Notes: generated by a model not told the origin, from the sequence alone. A DNA stretch of 64,000 bases from Flavobacteriales bacterium (GCA_003331305.1 QOQB01000007.1:35576-99575), one strand, 5' to 3'. Shown: positions 29,375 to 38,360, numbered from the stretch's first letter. Numbers and translations: made by a program.

Positions 29375-29437
29375 ATGACTGTAAACTTAGTTTCACGTTT
29401 CACTTTTTCCCCGCGCGCTCGTCGCCCCTTGGGGTAG
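29375..29437 (+). CDS. Candidate arginine operon leader peptide, 20 residues
   Basis: A 20-codon frame starts four bases after a promoter element and ends at TAG 29435-29437. Its product begins MTVNLVS and ends SPRARRPLG. Arginine occupies positions 8, 14, 16 and 17 (codons CGT, CGC, CGT, CGC), far above the average for this AT-rich genome. It precedes the complete arginine operon, with nothing else between it and the acyltransferase gene. By analogy with amino-acid attenuators it may sense charged tRNA-Arg through ribosome pausing. Bases within it take part in alternative RNA pairings. Translation has not been shown. Confidence 0.6.
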   Translation: MTVNLVSRFTFSPRARRPLG

Positions 29438-29459
29438 TTTACTTATTTATGAAACTAAG
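29386..29459 (+). promoter_or_regulatory. Candidate attenuator: long-range inverted repeat spanning the leader peptide
   Basis: CTTAGTTTCA (29386-29395, inside the peptide) is perfectly complementary to TGAAACTAAG (29450-29459, just after its stop). GTTTCAC occurs twice in tandem (29390-29396 and 29397-29403), so the distal arm can pair with either copy. A competing six-base pairing joins GTAAAC (29381-29386) with GTTTAC (29437-29442), and CCCC/GGGG (29425-29434) can form a small hairpin over codons 17-20. No strong U-tract terminator follows, so transcriptional and translational control are both open. Confidence 0.5.
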
Positions 29460-29515
29460 GTGTGTCCGGTTTCCTCCTCCGATTATTTTCAGTCTAATTT
29501 TCTCAACTCTATAAC

Positions 29516-30106
29516 ATGGAAATTCAAGTTGCTAAACGCATACACGTTATCTATGCGACCACCATTTCAGAAACAATAACTTCTTCGGCGCAAGTGCGCG
29601 GAACAGGTATTGCCCGTCGTTCCCCCGAATATATTCGTAATAAAATTGAATCTGGAAATGCCATAATTGCGTTGGACGGAGACACGTTTGCGGGTTTTTG
29701 TTACATCGAGGCATGGGGACACGAAAAGTATGTAGCACATTCGGGACTCATTGTAGCTCCTGAATATCGAGGTATTGGATTGGCAAAAAAAATTAAGACA
29801 CAAATTTTTAAGTACACGCAGCAGAAATATCCAACTGCCAAAATTTTTGGTATTACAACTGGTCTGCCTGTAATGAAAATAAATTACGATTTGGGTTATA
29901 AGCCGGTAACGTTTTCGCAACTTACAGACGATCCTGATTTTTGGAAGGGTTGCCAGACCTGCAAGAACTATGATGTCCTTACAAGAACAAACCGAACCAT
30001 GTGCTTGTGTACCGGAATGCTTTATGATCCAAAAGCAAAAAACAACAATGGGATTGTAGGAAGGTTACAATCTTTTAAAAACGCATTTAAACGAGACAAA
30101 AAATGA
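29516..30106 (+). CDS. GNAT acyltransferase, first gene of the arginine operon (likely N-acylglutamate synthase)
   Basis: The 196-residue protein has a GNAT fold with the acyl-CoA pyrophosphate loop APEYRGIGLAKKIK near residue 80-93. The C-terminal half has two cysteine pairs (CQTCKNYD and MCLC) that could bind a metal. The Bacteroidota arginine pathway needs an N-acylglutamate synthase, and no other argA or argJ is visible. Its lead position makes it the best candidate for acetyl or succinyl transfer to glutamate. It overlaps argG by four bases. The exact acyl donor is not readable. Confidence 0.75.
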   Translation: MEIQVAKRIHVIYATTISETITSSAQVRGTGIARRSPEYIRNKIESGNAIIALDGDTFAGFCYIEAWGHEKYVAHSGLIVAPEYRGIGLAKKIKTQIFKYTQQKYPTAKIFGITTGLPVMKINYDLGYKPVTFSQLTDDPDFWKGCQTCKNYDVLTRTNRTMCLCTGMLYDPKAKNNNGIVGRLQSFKNAFKRDKK

Positions 30107-31281
30107 AAAAATTAGTTTTAGCATACAGTGGTGGGTTAGACACCTCGTATTGTGTGAAATCGCTTAGCGAACAAGGGTATGAAGTGCACGCTGTAAGTGT
30201 GAACACAGGTGGTTTTGATGCTGATGAAGTAACAAAGCTGGAAGCCAAAGCACTTGCACTGGGAGCGCATTCATATACCAGCATTGAAGCAGTAGAAACA
30301 TTTTACCAAGATGTTGTCAAATATTTGATTTTTGGAAATGTATTAAAAAACAACACTTATCCACTCTCCGTAAGTGCCGAGCGTGTTACACAAGCCGTGG
30401 CCATTGTAAAACATGCAAAAGAAATTGGCGCAAATTTTATTGCGCATGGAAGTACTGGTGCTGGAAACGATCAAGTCCGTTTTGATTTGATTTTTCAAAC
30501 CATTGCACCAAAAATTGAAATCATTACGCCCATTCGTGATCAAAAACTTTCTAGAGAAGATGAAATTCAGTACCTCAAAAGACACGGAGTAGATTGGTCG
30601 TGGGAAAAGGCTCAGTATTCCATAAACAAAGGGCTTTGGGGTACTTCGGTTGGTGGTAGTGAGACATTGAAATCACGTAAACCACTACCCGACGCTGCTT
30701 ATCCAAATCCATGCTCAAAAACAGGTGAAGAGCAAGTTTCACTTCAATTTGAAAAAGGGGAATTGGTAGGAGTTAATGATCAAAACTATTCGCCTGTTGC
30801 AGCCATTCAAGCGTTGCAAGCGCTTGCTGCGCCTTACGCTATTGGGCGTGATATTCACGTTGGAGATACTATTATAGGCATTAAAGGACGTGTGGGCTTT
30901 GAGGCAGCAGCAGCTTTAATTACGTTAAAAGCGCATCATTTGCTAGAAAAACATACGTTGAGCAAATGGCAATTACATCATAAAGATTATATCGGTTCGC
31001 ATTACGGCATGATGCTTCACGAAGGACAATATTTAGACCCTGTAATGCGTGATTTTGAGGCGTTGCTAACCAACAGCCAAAACACCGTTACAGGTAGTGT
31101 TTTTGTTACCCTTCACCCCTACAGGTTTACACTAGATGGCATTGATTCGGAATTTGACTTGATGGACAATTCCTTTGGCACCTATGGCGAAGCCAATGAA
31201 GCATGGAGCGCAACCGAAGCAAAAGGCTTTATTAAACTATCGGCGAATGCCGGAAAAATTTATCAGCATGTCAATAAATAA
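30103..31281 (+). CDS. argG: Argininosuccinate synthase
   Basis: ArgG condenses citrulline and aspartate with ATP. The 392-residue protein opens with the ATP-binding LVLAYSGGLDTSYCVKSL and has FIAHGSTGAGNDQVRFDL, SINKGLWGTSVGGSETL and GRDIHVGDTIIGIKGRVGFEA. It is translationally coupled to the acyltransferase before it and overlaps argC by 14 bases. Confidence 0.95.
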   Translation: MKKLVLAYSGGLDTSYCVKSLSEQGYEVHAVSVNTGGFDADEVTKLEAKALALGAHSYTSIEAVETFYQDVVKYLIFGNVLKNNTYPLSVSAERVTQAVAIVKHAKEIGANFIAHGSTGAGNDQVRFDLIFQTIAPKIEIITPIRDQKLSREDEIQYLKRHGVDWSWEKAQYSINKGLWGTSVGGSETLKSRKPLPDAAYPNPCSKTGEEQVSLQFEKGELVGVNDQNYSPVAAIQALQALAAPYAIGRDIHVGDTIIGIKGRVGFEAAAALITLKAHHLLEKHTLSKWQLHHKDYIGSHYGMMLHEGQYLDPVMRDFEALLTNSQNTVTGSVFVTLHPYRFTLDGIDSEFDLMDNSFGTYGEANEAWSATEAKGFIKLSANAGKIYQHVNK

Positions 31282-32254
31282 CATTCAAGTAGGCGTTGTT
31301 GGTGGCGCAGGATATACAGGTGGTGAATTGCTACGATTGTTGGTCAATCATCCACATGTAGAAATTAATTTTGTTTACAGTTCTACGCGTGCTGGACAGC
31401 CTATTTCAAACACACATCCAGATTTGATTGGAATTTTAGACAGTCCTTTTTCAGGAGAACTCAATGCAGAAATTGATGTACTTTTCTTGTGTATGGGACA
31501 TGGAAACTCGTCCACATTTTTACATGAACACACGGTAAATGACAACACCAAAATCATTGATTTAAGCAACGACTTTAGGCTTACAGCAGATCGTGATTTT
31601 ATGGGCAGATCGTTTGTGTATGGACTGACAGAAGTAAATATAAATCAGATTAAATCAGCGCAAGCTATTGCCAATCCGGGCTGCTTTGCTACGGCAATTC
31701 AGTTGGCATTGGTACCGCTAGCAGCTGCAGGGAAATTGCAAAACGAAGTGCATGTAAATGCCATTACGGGAAGTACAGGCGCAGGCGCTGTGCCTTCCGC
31801 TACAAGTCATTTTAGCTGGCGCAACAATAACATTTCGTATTACAAGCCATTTACGCATCAGCATTTGGGAGAAATTGGCGAAACACTTGCGCAAGCGCAA
31901 GGAAGTGCCTCTACACTTCGCTTTTTGCCTATCCGTGGAAATTTTACCCGTGGTATTTTTGCAACTGCTTATACTTCTTTTGAAGGAAGTTTGGATGACG
32001 CTTACGCCATTTACGAATCGTTTTACAACGACAGTCCATTTACAACCGTAAGTAAAAATGAATTGGCACTAAAGCAAGTGGTGAATACCAATAGATGTTT
32101 GGTGCATTTGCATAAACACGAAGGACAATTGCTCATAACTAGCATCATTGACAATTTACTAAAAGGAGCCTCTGGACAAGCCATTGAAAATATGAATTTG
32201 ATGTTTGGCCTAGAGCAAAGTACTGGGTTAAATTTAAAATCAGCTACATTTTAA
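31268..32254 (+). CDS. argC: N-acyl-gamma-glutamyl-phosphate reductase
   Basis: ArgC reduces the acylglutamyl phosphate to its semialdehyde. The start at ATG 31268 gives MSINNIQVGVVGGAGYTGGELLRLL with its NADP-binding glycine motif; the longer in-frame extension lies inside argG. The nucleophilic cysteine is in AIANPGCFATAIQLAL, and HxxEIGE-like HLGEIGETLAQ follows. The 328-residue length is typical. Confidence 0.95.
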   Translation: MSINNIQVGVVGGAGYTGGELLRLLVNHPHVEINFVYSSTRAGQPISNTHPDLIGILDSPFSGELNAEIDVLFLCMGHGNSSTFLHEHTVNDNTKIIDLSNDFRLTADRDFMGRSFVYGLTEVNINQIKSAQAIANPGCFATAIQLALVPLAAAGKLQNEVHVNAITGSTGAGAVPSATSHFSWRNNNISYYKPFTHQHLGEIGETLAQAQGSASTLRFLPIRGNFTRGIFATAYTSFEGSLDDAYAIYESFYNDSPFTTVSKNELALKQVVNTNRCLVHLHKHEGQLLITSIIDNLLKGASGQAIENMNLMFGLEQSTGLNLKSATF

Positions 32255-32288
32255 CGAATTAAAACACATTAATTAAAAAACAGAACGC

Positions 32289-33083
32289 ATGAAAATTGCC
32301 ATTTTAGGAGCCGGAAACTTAGGACTTAGTATTAGTCGAGGGCTTATAACAAACAATAGTATCACCCAGTTGCACTTGACACGCAGATCTGTTGAGAGTA
32401 TAGCTTCGTGGACAGAATATGCAAACACGCATGTTAGTGCCGACAATAAAAAAGCCGTACAAGAATCGGATATAATCATTTTGGCGGTGCAGCCACGTCA
32501 GTTGGGAAAACTTCTCGAAGAAATAAAGGATTTACTTCACGACAATCATGTTTTAATCTCGACTGTTACGGGGTATTCAATTGCTAAAATGGAGGAAATT
32601 GTAAGTAAAAATGTACATATCATCCGGTCGATGCCCAACACAGCTATATCGGTTGGAAAATCGATGACGTGCTTGTGCGCAAATGAAATGGGAAAAGACA
32701 GGCTTCCTGTTGCTGAAGCGATTTTTAATGGATTGGGAACAAGCATTATTATTGAAGAGCAGCACATGCGCGCAGCAACAGTCATTTGCGCTTCGGGTAT
32801 TGCCTTTTGGATGCGATTGATTCGTGCCACCACGCAAGGCGGTGTTCAGTTGGGTTTTGACGCTGCCGAAGCCATGAAAATGTCGATGTATACAGCCATG
32901 GGCGCAGCATCGTTGCTTATTGAAACAGGCGCACACCCAGAAGAAGAAATTGACAAAGTAACCACACCAAGAGGTTGCACTATCGAAGGGTTGAATGAAA
33001 TGGAACACCAAGGCCTAAGCTCATCGCTAATACAAGGCATTGTATCTTCGTTCAAGAAAATTAACGAAATAGCACAAGACTAA
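32289..33083 (+). CDS. proC: Pyrroline-5-carboxylate reductase
   Basis: ProC reduces pyrroline-5-carboxylate to proline. The 264-residue protein shows MKIAILGAGNLGLSISRGL, IIILAVQPRQLGKLLEEI, the IIRSMPNTAISVGKSMT signature and TPRGCTIEGLNEME near the C-terminus. Its place between argC and argD links proline and arginine metabolism, possibly through ornithine cyclisation or shared pools. It starts 34 bases after argC and ends one base before argD. Confidence 0.93.
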   Translation: MKIAILGAGNLGLSISRGLITNNSITQLHLTRRSVESIASWTEYANTHVSADNKKAVQESDIIILAVQPRQLGKLLEEIKDLLHDNHVLISTVTGYSIAKMEEIVSKNVHIIRSMPNTAISVGKSMTCLCANEMGKDRLPVAEAIFNGLGTSIIIEEQHMRAATVICASGIAFWMRLIRATTQGGVQLGFDAAEAMKMSMYTAMGAASLLIETGAHPEEEIDKVTTPRGCTIEGLNEMEHQGLSSSLIQGIVSSFKKINEIAQD

Positions 33084-33084
33084 C

Positions 33085-34209
33085 ATGCCATTATTTGATG
33101 TATATCCGCTTTATGATGTAACGCCTGTTCGTGCCAAAGGCGTTCATGTATATGGTGCAGACAGAAAAAAATATTTGGATTTGTATGGCGGCCATGCGGT
33201 AATAAGCATTGGACACCAACACCCCGTTTACAACAGAAGACTGAAAAAGCAAATGAGCAAGATTGGATTTTATTCCAACGCTATTCAAAATCCCCTGCAA
33301 AAGCAATTGGCGGATGAAGTTGAAGCGCAATCGGGATGCGAGGGATACCAATTGTTTATGTGTAGCTCGGGAGCAGAAGCAAATGAAAATGCGCTTAAAC
33401 TCGCCTCGTTCTACAACAAAAAGGCTAAAGTTGTTGCGTTTAAAAATGCCTTTCACGGCAGAACAAGTGCGGCAGTTGCAGCTACCGATACACCAAAAAT
33501 TATTGCGCCGTTGAATGCGCAGCAAGAAGTCATTTTTTTAGCGTTTGGAGATGAAAAAGCCTTAGAAGAAACATTGAGTAAAGAAGACGTTTGCGCCGTA
33601 ATCATTGAAGCCATTCAAGGCGTTGGCGGATTGGATATGCCTACAAAAAAATTTATGAAGGGTGTAGAGAAGCTATGTCGCAAGTACAACAGTTGTCTTA
33701 TTGCCGATGAAGTACAGTCGGGTTTTGGTCGCTCGGGCGCATTTTTTGCGTACCAACATTTTGGAGTGACTCCTGATATCATTTCTATGGCAAAGGGAAT
33801 GGGAAATGGTTTTCCTGTAGGTGGCATTTTTGTGCATCCAAAAATTGAACCGTGGTATGGCATGTTAGGAACTACATTCGGCGGTAATCATTTGGCATGT
33901 CAGGCAAGCTTGGCCGTTTTGGAAGTGTTAAAAAAGAAAAATCTTATTTCGCACGCAGCTTCACTTGGTGAAGCATTTGAAGCAAGAGCAAAAACAATTA
34001 AAGCGGTGAAAAAAGTAAAAGGTCGTGGACTTATGCTTGGGCTTGAATTTGATTTTGAAGTAAGCGAGTTACGAAAGAAACTTATTTACGAGCATCGTAT
34101 TTTCACTGGTGGAAGCAGCAATAAAAAACTATTGCGCATACTCCCACCACTAACAATACAGCAAAAACATTTTGACTACTTTTTTAATGCCTTAGAAAAA
34201 TCGCTTTAA
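33085..34209 (+). CDS. argD: N-acylornithine aminotransferase, class III
   Basis: ArgD transaminates the acylglutamate semialdehyde. The 374-residue protein has MCSSGAEANENALKLA, AFHGRTSAAVAAT, the DEVQSGFGRSG segment and the PLP lysine in SMAKGMGNGFPVGG. The class III family also includes ornithine aminotransferases, but the operon favours the acylated substrate. The next gene follows after 87 bases. Confidence 0.93.
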   Translation: MPLFDVYPLYDVTPVRAKGVHVYGADRKKYLDLYGGHAVISIGHQHPVYNRRLKKQMSKIGFYSNAIQNPLQKQLADEVEAQSGCEGYQLFMCSSGAEANENALKLASFYNKKAKVVAFKNAFHGRTSAAVAATDTPKIIAPLNAQQEVIFLAFGDEKALEETLSKEDVCAVIIEAIQGVGGLDMPTKKFMKGVEKLCRKYNSCLIADEVQSGFGRSGAFFAYQHFGVTPDIISMAKGMGNGFPVGGIFVHPKIEPWYGMLGTTFGGNHLACQASLAVLEVLKKKNLISHAASLGEAFEARAKTIKAVKKVKGRGLMLGLEFDFEVSELRKKLIYEHRIFTGGSSNKKLLRILPPLTIQQKHFDYFFNALEKSL

Positions 34210-34296
34210 AAGTTCAAAATGGACATTTAACAATAAACAGCAATTCTCACTATCGTGAAATACAAAACTCGAAGTGGTTTGCGTAATTTTAAATAG

Positions 34297-35238
34297 ATGA
34301 AACAATTTTTAACGCTGAATGACCTTCCAGACTTTGATGCACAAGTAGCACTTGCGCAACACATCAAGGCAAACCCGTATGAATTTGAGCAGTTAGGGAA
34401 GCGAAAAACTCTTGGACTTTTATTTTTTAATCCAAGTTTACGTACAAGACTGAGTACCCAAAAAGCTGCCCGTTTGTTAGCAATGGATGTCATGGTGATG
34501 AATTTCAGTAACGAGGCATGGGCAATAGAATACGAAGATGCTACCACTATGGAGGGGCTTCGATCTGAGCATGTAAAAGAAGCTGCACAAGTGGTTTCGC
34601 AATATTGCGATGTTGTCGGAATTCGAGCTTTTGCTACACTTACCGATAAAGAGAAAGACGAGTCGGAGCAAGTATTGCAAAAATTTATTGAATACGCATC
34701 TGTGCCTATTTTAAATATGGAAAGTGCTACCGCTCATCCGTTGCAAGCTCTTGCCGATGCGCTAACACTTACAGAACACGATTTGCCCAAAAAGCCAAAA
34801 GTAGTGCTTACATGGGCGCCGCATCCAAAGGCATTACCACATGCAGTTGGCAATTCGTTTACACGTATGATGCAGCATAAGAACGCTGATTTTGTGATTG
34901 CAAATCCGCAAGGATATGATTTGGATCCGCGTATCACTAAAGATATTCCTATCATTCACAATCAAAATGAAGCGCTAAAAGATGCCGATATTGTATATGC
35001 TAAGAATTGGTCGTCGTATGAATCATATGGGCAAATTTTAAGAACGGACAACGAATGGATGCTCACGCCCGAAAAAATGGCGTTAACCCATAACGCTAAG
35101 TTTATGCATTGCCTGCCCATTAGGAGAAATGTGGTGGTGGCAGATGGCGTTTTGGATCATCCAAATTCAATTGTAATTGAACAAGCAAACAACAGAACTT
35201 TTGCTGCAGCAGCAGTATTAAAAACATTAATCTCTTGA
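34297..35238 (+). CDS. argF': N-succinyl/N-acetylornithine carbamoyltransferase
   Basis: The 313-residue enzyme carbamoylates an acylated ornithine, the special step of the Bacteroidota pathway. It has the carbamoyl-phosphate loop FFNPSLRTRLSTQKAA, ATAHPLQALADALTL, VVLTWAPHPKALPHAV and FMHCLPIRRNVVVADGVL. The position that separates acetyl- from succinyl-users falls in GLRSEHVKEA and reads serine. Glutamate is typical of acetyl-users, whereas proline or small residues favour succinylornithine. Succinyl is therefore the better guess. The alignment at this point was done by eye. Confidence 0.9.
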   Translation: MKQFLTLNDLPDFDAQVALAQHIKANPYEFEQLGKRKTLGLLFFNPSLRTRLSTQKAARLLAMDVMVMNFSNEAWAIEYEDATTMEGLRSEHVKEAAQVVSQYCDVVGIRAFATLTDKEKDESEQVLQKFIEYASVPILNMESATAHPLQALADALTLTEHDLPKKPKVVLTWAPHPKALPHAVGNSFTRMMQHKNADFVIANPQGYDLDPRITKDIPIIHNQNEALKDADIVYAKNWSSYESYGQILRTDNEWMLTPEKMALTHNAKFMHCLPIRRNVVVADGVLDHPNSIVIEQANNRTFAAAAVLKTLIS

Positions 35239-36011
35239 AACAAAAGCTACATATTGTCAAAGTTGGTGGACATTTGGTAAACGATGCCGATGCCTTGCAA
35301 AAGGTGTTGTCGGCTTTTGCTAAAATGGATGTACCCAAAATTTTGGTACATGGTGGCGGACGACATGCAACGGGCTTGGCTACTAAATTGGGTATTTCTC
35401 CCAAAATGATTGAGGGAAGACGCATCACAGATGCTGCCATGCTTGAGGTTGCAATAATGAGCTATGCGGGATTATCCAACAAAAAAATTGTAGCGCAGCT
35501 GCAACAACTTGACGTAAATGCGGTTGGACTCAGCGGCGCAGATGGAAATTGCATTGAAGCTGTTAAGCGTCCCGTAAAAGAAATTGATTTTGGCTTTGTG
35601 GGCGATATTGTCAATGTAAATGCTGCTGTATTTAATTCCTTAGGCGCTCAAGATTTTGTGCCTGTTTTGTGTGCGATTACACATGATAAAAATGGCCAAT
35701 TGTTAAATACAAACGCCGATACCATTGCTGCGCAAGTTGCTATTGCTTTGAGTGCCACCTATGAGGTTAGCCTGTTTTATTGTTTTGAGCATGCAGGTGT
35801 ACTTCGAGATATTGCAACGCCAACAGATGTAATTTCGCATTTAAATGCAACACAAACCGAAACTTTTATAAAAGAAGGTGTTATCCATCAAGGGATGGTG
35901 CCTAAATTACACAACGGATTCGACGCACTAAAAAATGGTGTCAATGAAGTGGTTATCAGTAATGTAACTGCATTAACACAGTCAGAGGCTCCTAAAACAA
36001 CATTGCAATGA
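35235..36011 (+). CDS. argB: N-acylglutamate kinase
   Basis: ArgB phosphorylates N-acylglutamate. The 258-residue amino acid kinase has VKVGGHLVNDADAL, KILVHGGGRHATGLA, VGLSGADGNCIEA and LLNTNADTIAAQVAIAL. The start is TTG 35235, which overlaps the argF' stop as TTGA, and the downstream argE start overlaps its stop by four bases, so all three are coupled. Confidence 0.93.
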   Translation: MKQKLHIVKVGGHLVNDADALQKVLSAFAKMDVPKILVHGGGRHATGLATKLGISPKMIEGRRITDAAMLEVAIMSYAGLSNKKIVAQLQQLDVNAVGLSGADGNCIEAVKRPVKEIDFGFVGDIVNVNAAVFNSLGAQDFVPVLCAITHDKNGQLLNTNADTIAAQVAIALSATYEVSLFYCFEHAGVLRDIATPTDVISHLNATQTETFIKEGVIHQGMVPKLHNGFDALKNGVNEVVISNVTALTQSEAPKTTLQ

Positions 36012-37069
36012 AACGCATAGAAGAATTACAACAAGAAGCCATTGCGTTGCTTCAAAAATTAATTAGCACCCCTTCGCTTTCTGGCGAGGAAGATCAAACG
36101 GCTGCGCATATCAAAGCGTGGCTCGAAAGTTATGGTGTGGTATGCGAGCAAGAAAAAAATAATGTCTATGCCATAAATAAGCACGAAGACCCAAGCAAGC
36201 CGTATTTATTGCTGAATTCGCATCACGATACCGTTCATGCCAATAGTGGTTATACGCGTAATCCACATGATGCCACCATTGAAGACGGAAAATTGTATGG
36301 ATTAGGAAGCAATGATGCCGGAGGCGCATTGGTGTGTTTGTTGGCTACGTTTGTGTACTTCTACGAGCACGAAAACATGGCGTACAACCTTGTGGTTGCT
36401 GCCACGGCAGAGGAAGAAACATCGGGTCCAAATGGCCTAAATAGTTTACTGAAAACACTACCGCCTATTGATACCGCTATTGTGGGTGAGCCTACGCAAA
36501 TGCACCTGGCTGTAGCCGAAAAAGGCTTGGTTGTTTTTGATGCTACCATAAACGGAACAGCAAGCCATGCAGCACATCCAAACGAAGACAATCCAATTTA
36601 CAAGGCCGGAAAGGTTATTGAATGGTTTAAAGGATTTGAATTCGACAGGGTATCTGATACCCTAGGACCTGTAAAACTGACCGTGACACAAATTAATGCC
36701 GGAAAACAACACAATGCAGTTCCGGCTGATGTCAAGTTGGTTTTGGACGTTCGTGTAAATGACATGTACACTAACGAGGAAATAAGCGAATTGATGCAGC
36801 AAGCCCCTTGTGAGGTAGTGGCTCGCTCGCTCAGACTGGGTTCTTCATCTATTCCAATAGATCACGCATTGGTGCAAGCAGGAATTGCTGCAGGGAGAAA
36901 CACCTATGGCTCTCCTACCCTTTCCGATCAAGCGGTGTTATCTTGTAACTCGCTAAAACTAGGACCTGGAGACTCCTTGCGATCGCATACCGCAAATGAA
37001 TTTATATTTGTAAAAGAACTCGAAGCGGCCATACCGTTGTATATTTCCATACTAAAACAAACATTATGA
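36008..37069 (+). CDS. argE: M20 family N-acylornithine/N-acylcitrulline deacylase
   Basis: ArgE-like metalloenzymes remove the acyl group. In this pathway the substrate is N-acylcitrulline. The 353-residue protein shows LLLNSHHDTVHAN, YGLGSNDAGGALVCLLATF and AATAEEETSGPNGL, which supply the zinc ligands and catalytic glutamate, and a lid domain with SHAAHP. It overlaps argB and argH by four bases each. Confidence 0.9.
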   Translation: MKRIEELQQEAIALLQKLISTPSLSGEEDQTAAHIKAWLESYGVVCEQEKNNVYAINKHEDPSKPYLLLNSHHDTVHANSGYTRNPHDATIEDGKLYGLGSNDAGGALVCLLATFVYFYEHENMAYNLVVAATAEEETSGPNGLNSLLKTLPPIDTAIVGEPTQMHLAVAEKGLVVFDATINGTASHAAHPNEDNPIYKAGKVIEWFKGFEFDRVSDTLGPVKLTVTQINAGKQHNAVPADVKLVLDVRVNDMYTNEEISELMQQAPCEVVARSLRLGSSSIPIDHALVQAGIAAGRNTYGSPTLSDQAVLSCNSLKLGPGDSLRSHTANEFIFVKELEAAIPLYISILKQTL

Positions 37070-38349
37070 AGCTTTGGCAGAAAAAACAAACCACTGTAAC
37101 AGAAGCCGTTGATAGATTTACGGTTGGCGACGATAGGCTTTGGGATGTACGATTGGCGCCTTACGATATTTTGGGATCAAAAGCGCACGCACAAATGCTT
37201 GCTACGGTTGGGTTACTTACAGCAGATGAGGCCGAAGCACTTTGCAGTGAATTGGATAACATCATGACATTGGTGACCAAAGAAGACTTTGTTATCGAAG
37301 ATGATTTTGAAGACATTCACTCCAAAATTGAGTTTATGTTAACGGAGCGATTGGGTGATGTGGGTAAAAAAATCCATACCTCACGCTCAAGAAATGACCA
37401 GGTGCTAACAGCCATGCAGTTGTTGCTTAAAGATGAAATCACTGAAATCAAGGAGCTTACAAGAGCCTTGTTTAGCACATGGATGTCCTTAGCGGAAAAG
37501 CATAAAAATGATTTACTACCCGGTTACACCCACCTTCAAGTGGCGATGCCCTCTTCGTTTGGATTGTGGTTTTCGGCTTATGCCGAGTCGTTGGTAGATG
37601 ATGTGATTTTACTCAACGCTGCGCATACCATTTGCGATCAGAATCCGTTGGGAAGTGCTGCGGGGTACGGCAGCTCTTTTCCTATTGACCGAATGCACAC
37701 CACAGAAGCCTTGCAGTTTAGCACATTGAAATTCAATGCGGTAGCTGCGCAAATGGGTCGTGGGAAAACAGAACGTATCACGGCAAGTGCCCTTGGTTCG
37801 TTAGCGGCTACACTAGGTCGTTTTTCTATGGACGTATGTTTGTATATGAGTCAGAATTTTGATTTTATTCATTTCCCTGAGCATCTAACCACGGGATCTA
37901 GCATTATGCCACACAAAAAGAATCCAGATATTTTTGAATTGATACGTGGCAAATGTGCGCTTGTTCAAGGACTTGCCAACGACTTTGCCTTACTCGGTCA
38001 AAATTTGCCTAGCGGCTATCACCGTGAAATGCAGTTATTTAAGGGCAAAATGCTGGAAGGCATTGACAGTATAAAAGATTGCTTGACCATACTTAACAGT
38101 GCCATTAAAGAAGTTGGTGTACGTGAAAATATCATGGAAGACAAGATGTATTCCTATGCCTTTACGGTGGATGCGCTAAACGAATTGGTCCAACAGGGCG
38201 TTCCGTTTAGAGACGCATACAAGCAAGTAGGCCTTGACGTTGAGGCAGGTAACTTTAAGCCGCCTAAAAAAGTACATCACAACCACGTGGGGAGTCTTGG
38301 GAATTTGTCATTAGATAAGATTCAGGAAAAGTTTAATAAACACTATTAA
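37066..38349 (+). CDS. argH: Argininosuccinate lyase
   Basis: ArgH splits argininosuccinate into arginine and fumarate. The 427-residue member of the fumarase superfamily has IHTSRSRNDQVLTAMQL, the LPGYTHLQVAMPSSFGLWF segment with a catalytic histidine, NPLGSAAGYGSSFPIDR and the mobile signature TTGSSIMPHKKNPDIFELIRGK. It starts in the argE stop (ATGA). It completes the pathway. Confidence 0.95.
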   Translation: MKLWQKKQTTVTEAVDRFTVGDDRLWDVRLAPYDILGSKAHAQMLATVGLLTADEAEALCSELDNIMTLVTKEDFVIEDDFEDIHSKIEFMLTERLGDVGKKIHTSRSRNDQVLTAMQLLLKDEITEIKELTRALFSTWMSLAEKHKNDLLPGYTHLQVAMPSSFGLWFSAYAESLVDDVILLNAAHTICDQNPLGSAAGYGSSFPIDRMHTTEALQFSTLKFNAVAAQMGRGKTERITASALGSLAATLGRFSMDVCLYMSQNFDFIHFPEHLTTGSSIMPHKKNPDIFELIRGKCALVQGLANDFALLGQNLPSGYHREMQLFKGKMLEGIDSIKDCLTILNSAIKEVGVRENIMEDKMYSYAFTVDALNELVQQGVPFRDAYKQVGLDVEAGNFKPPKKVHHNHVGSLGNLSLDKIQEKFNKHY

Positions 38350-38360
38350 GCAACTCCACA

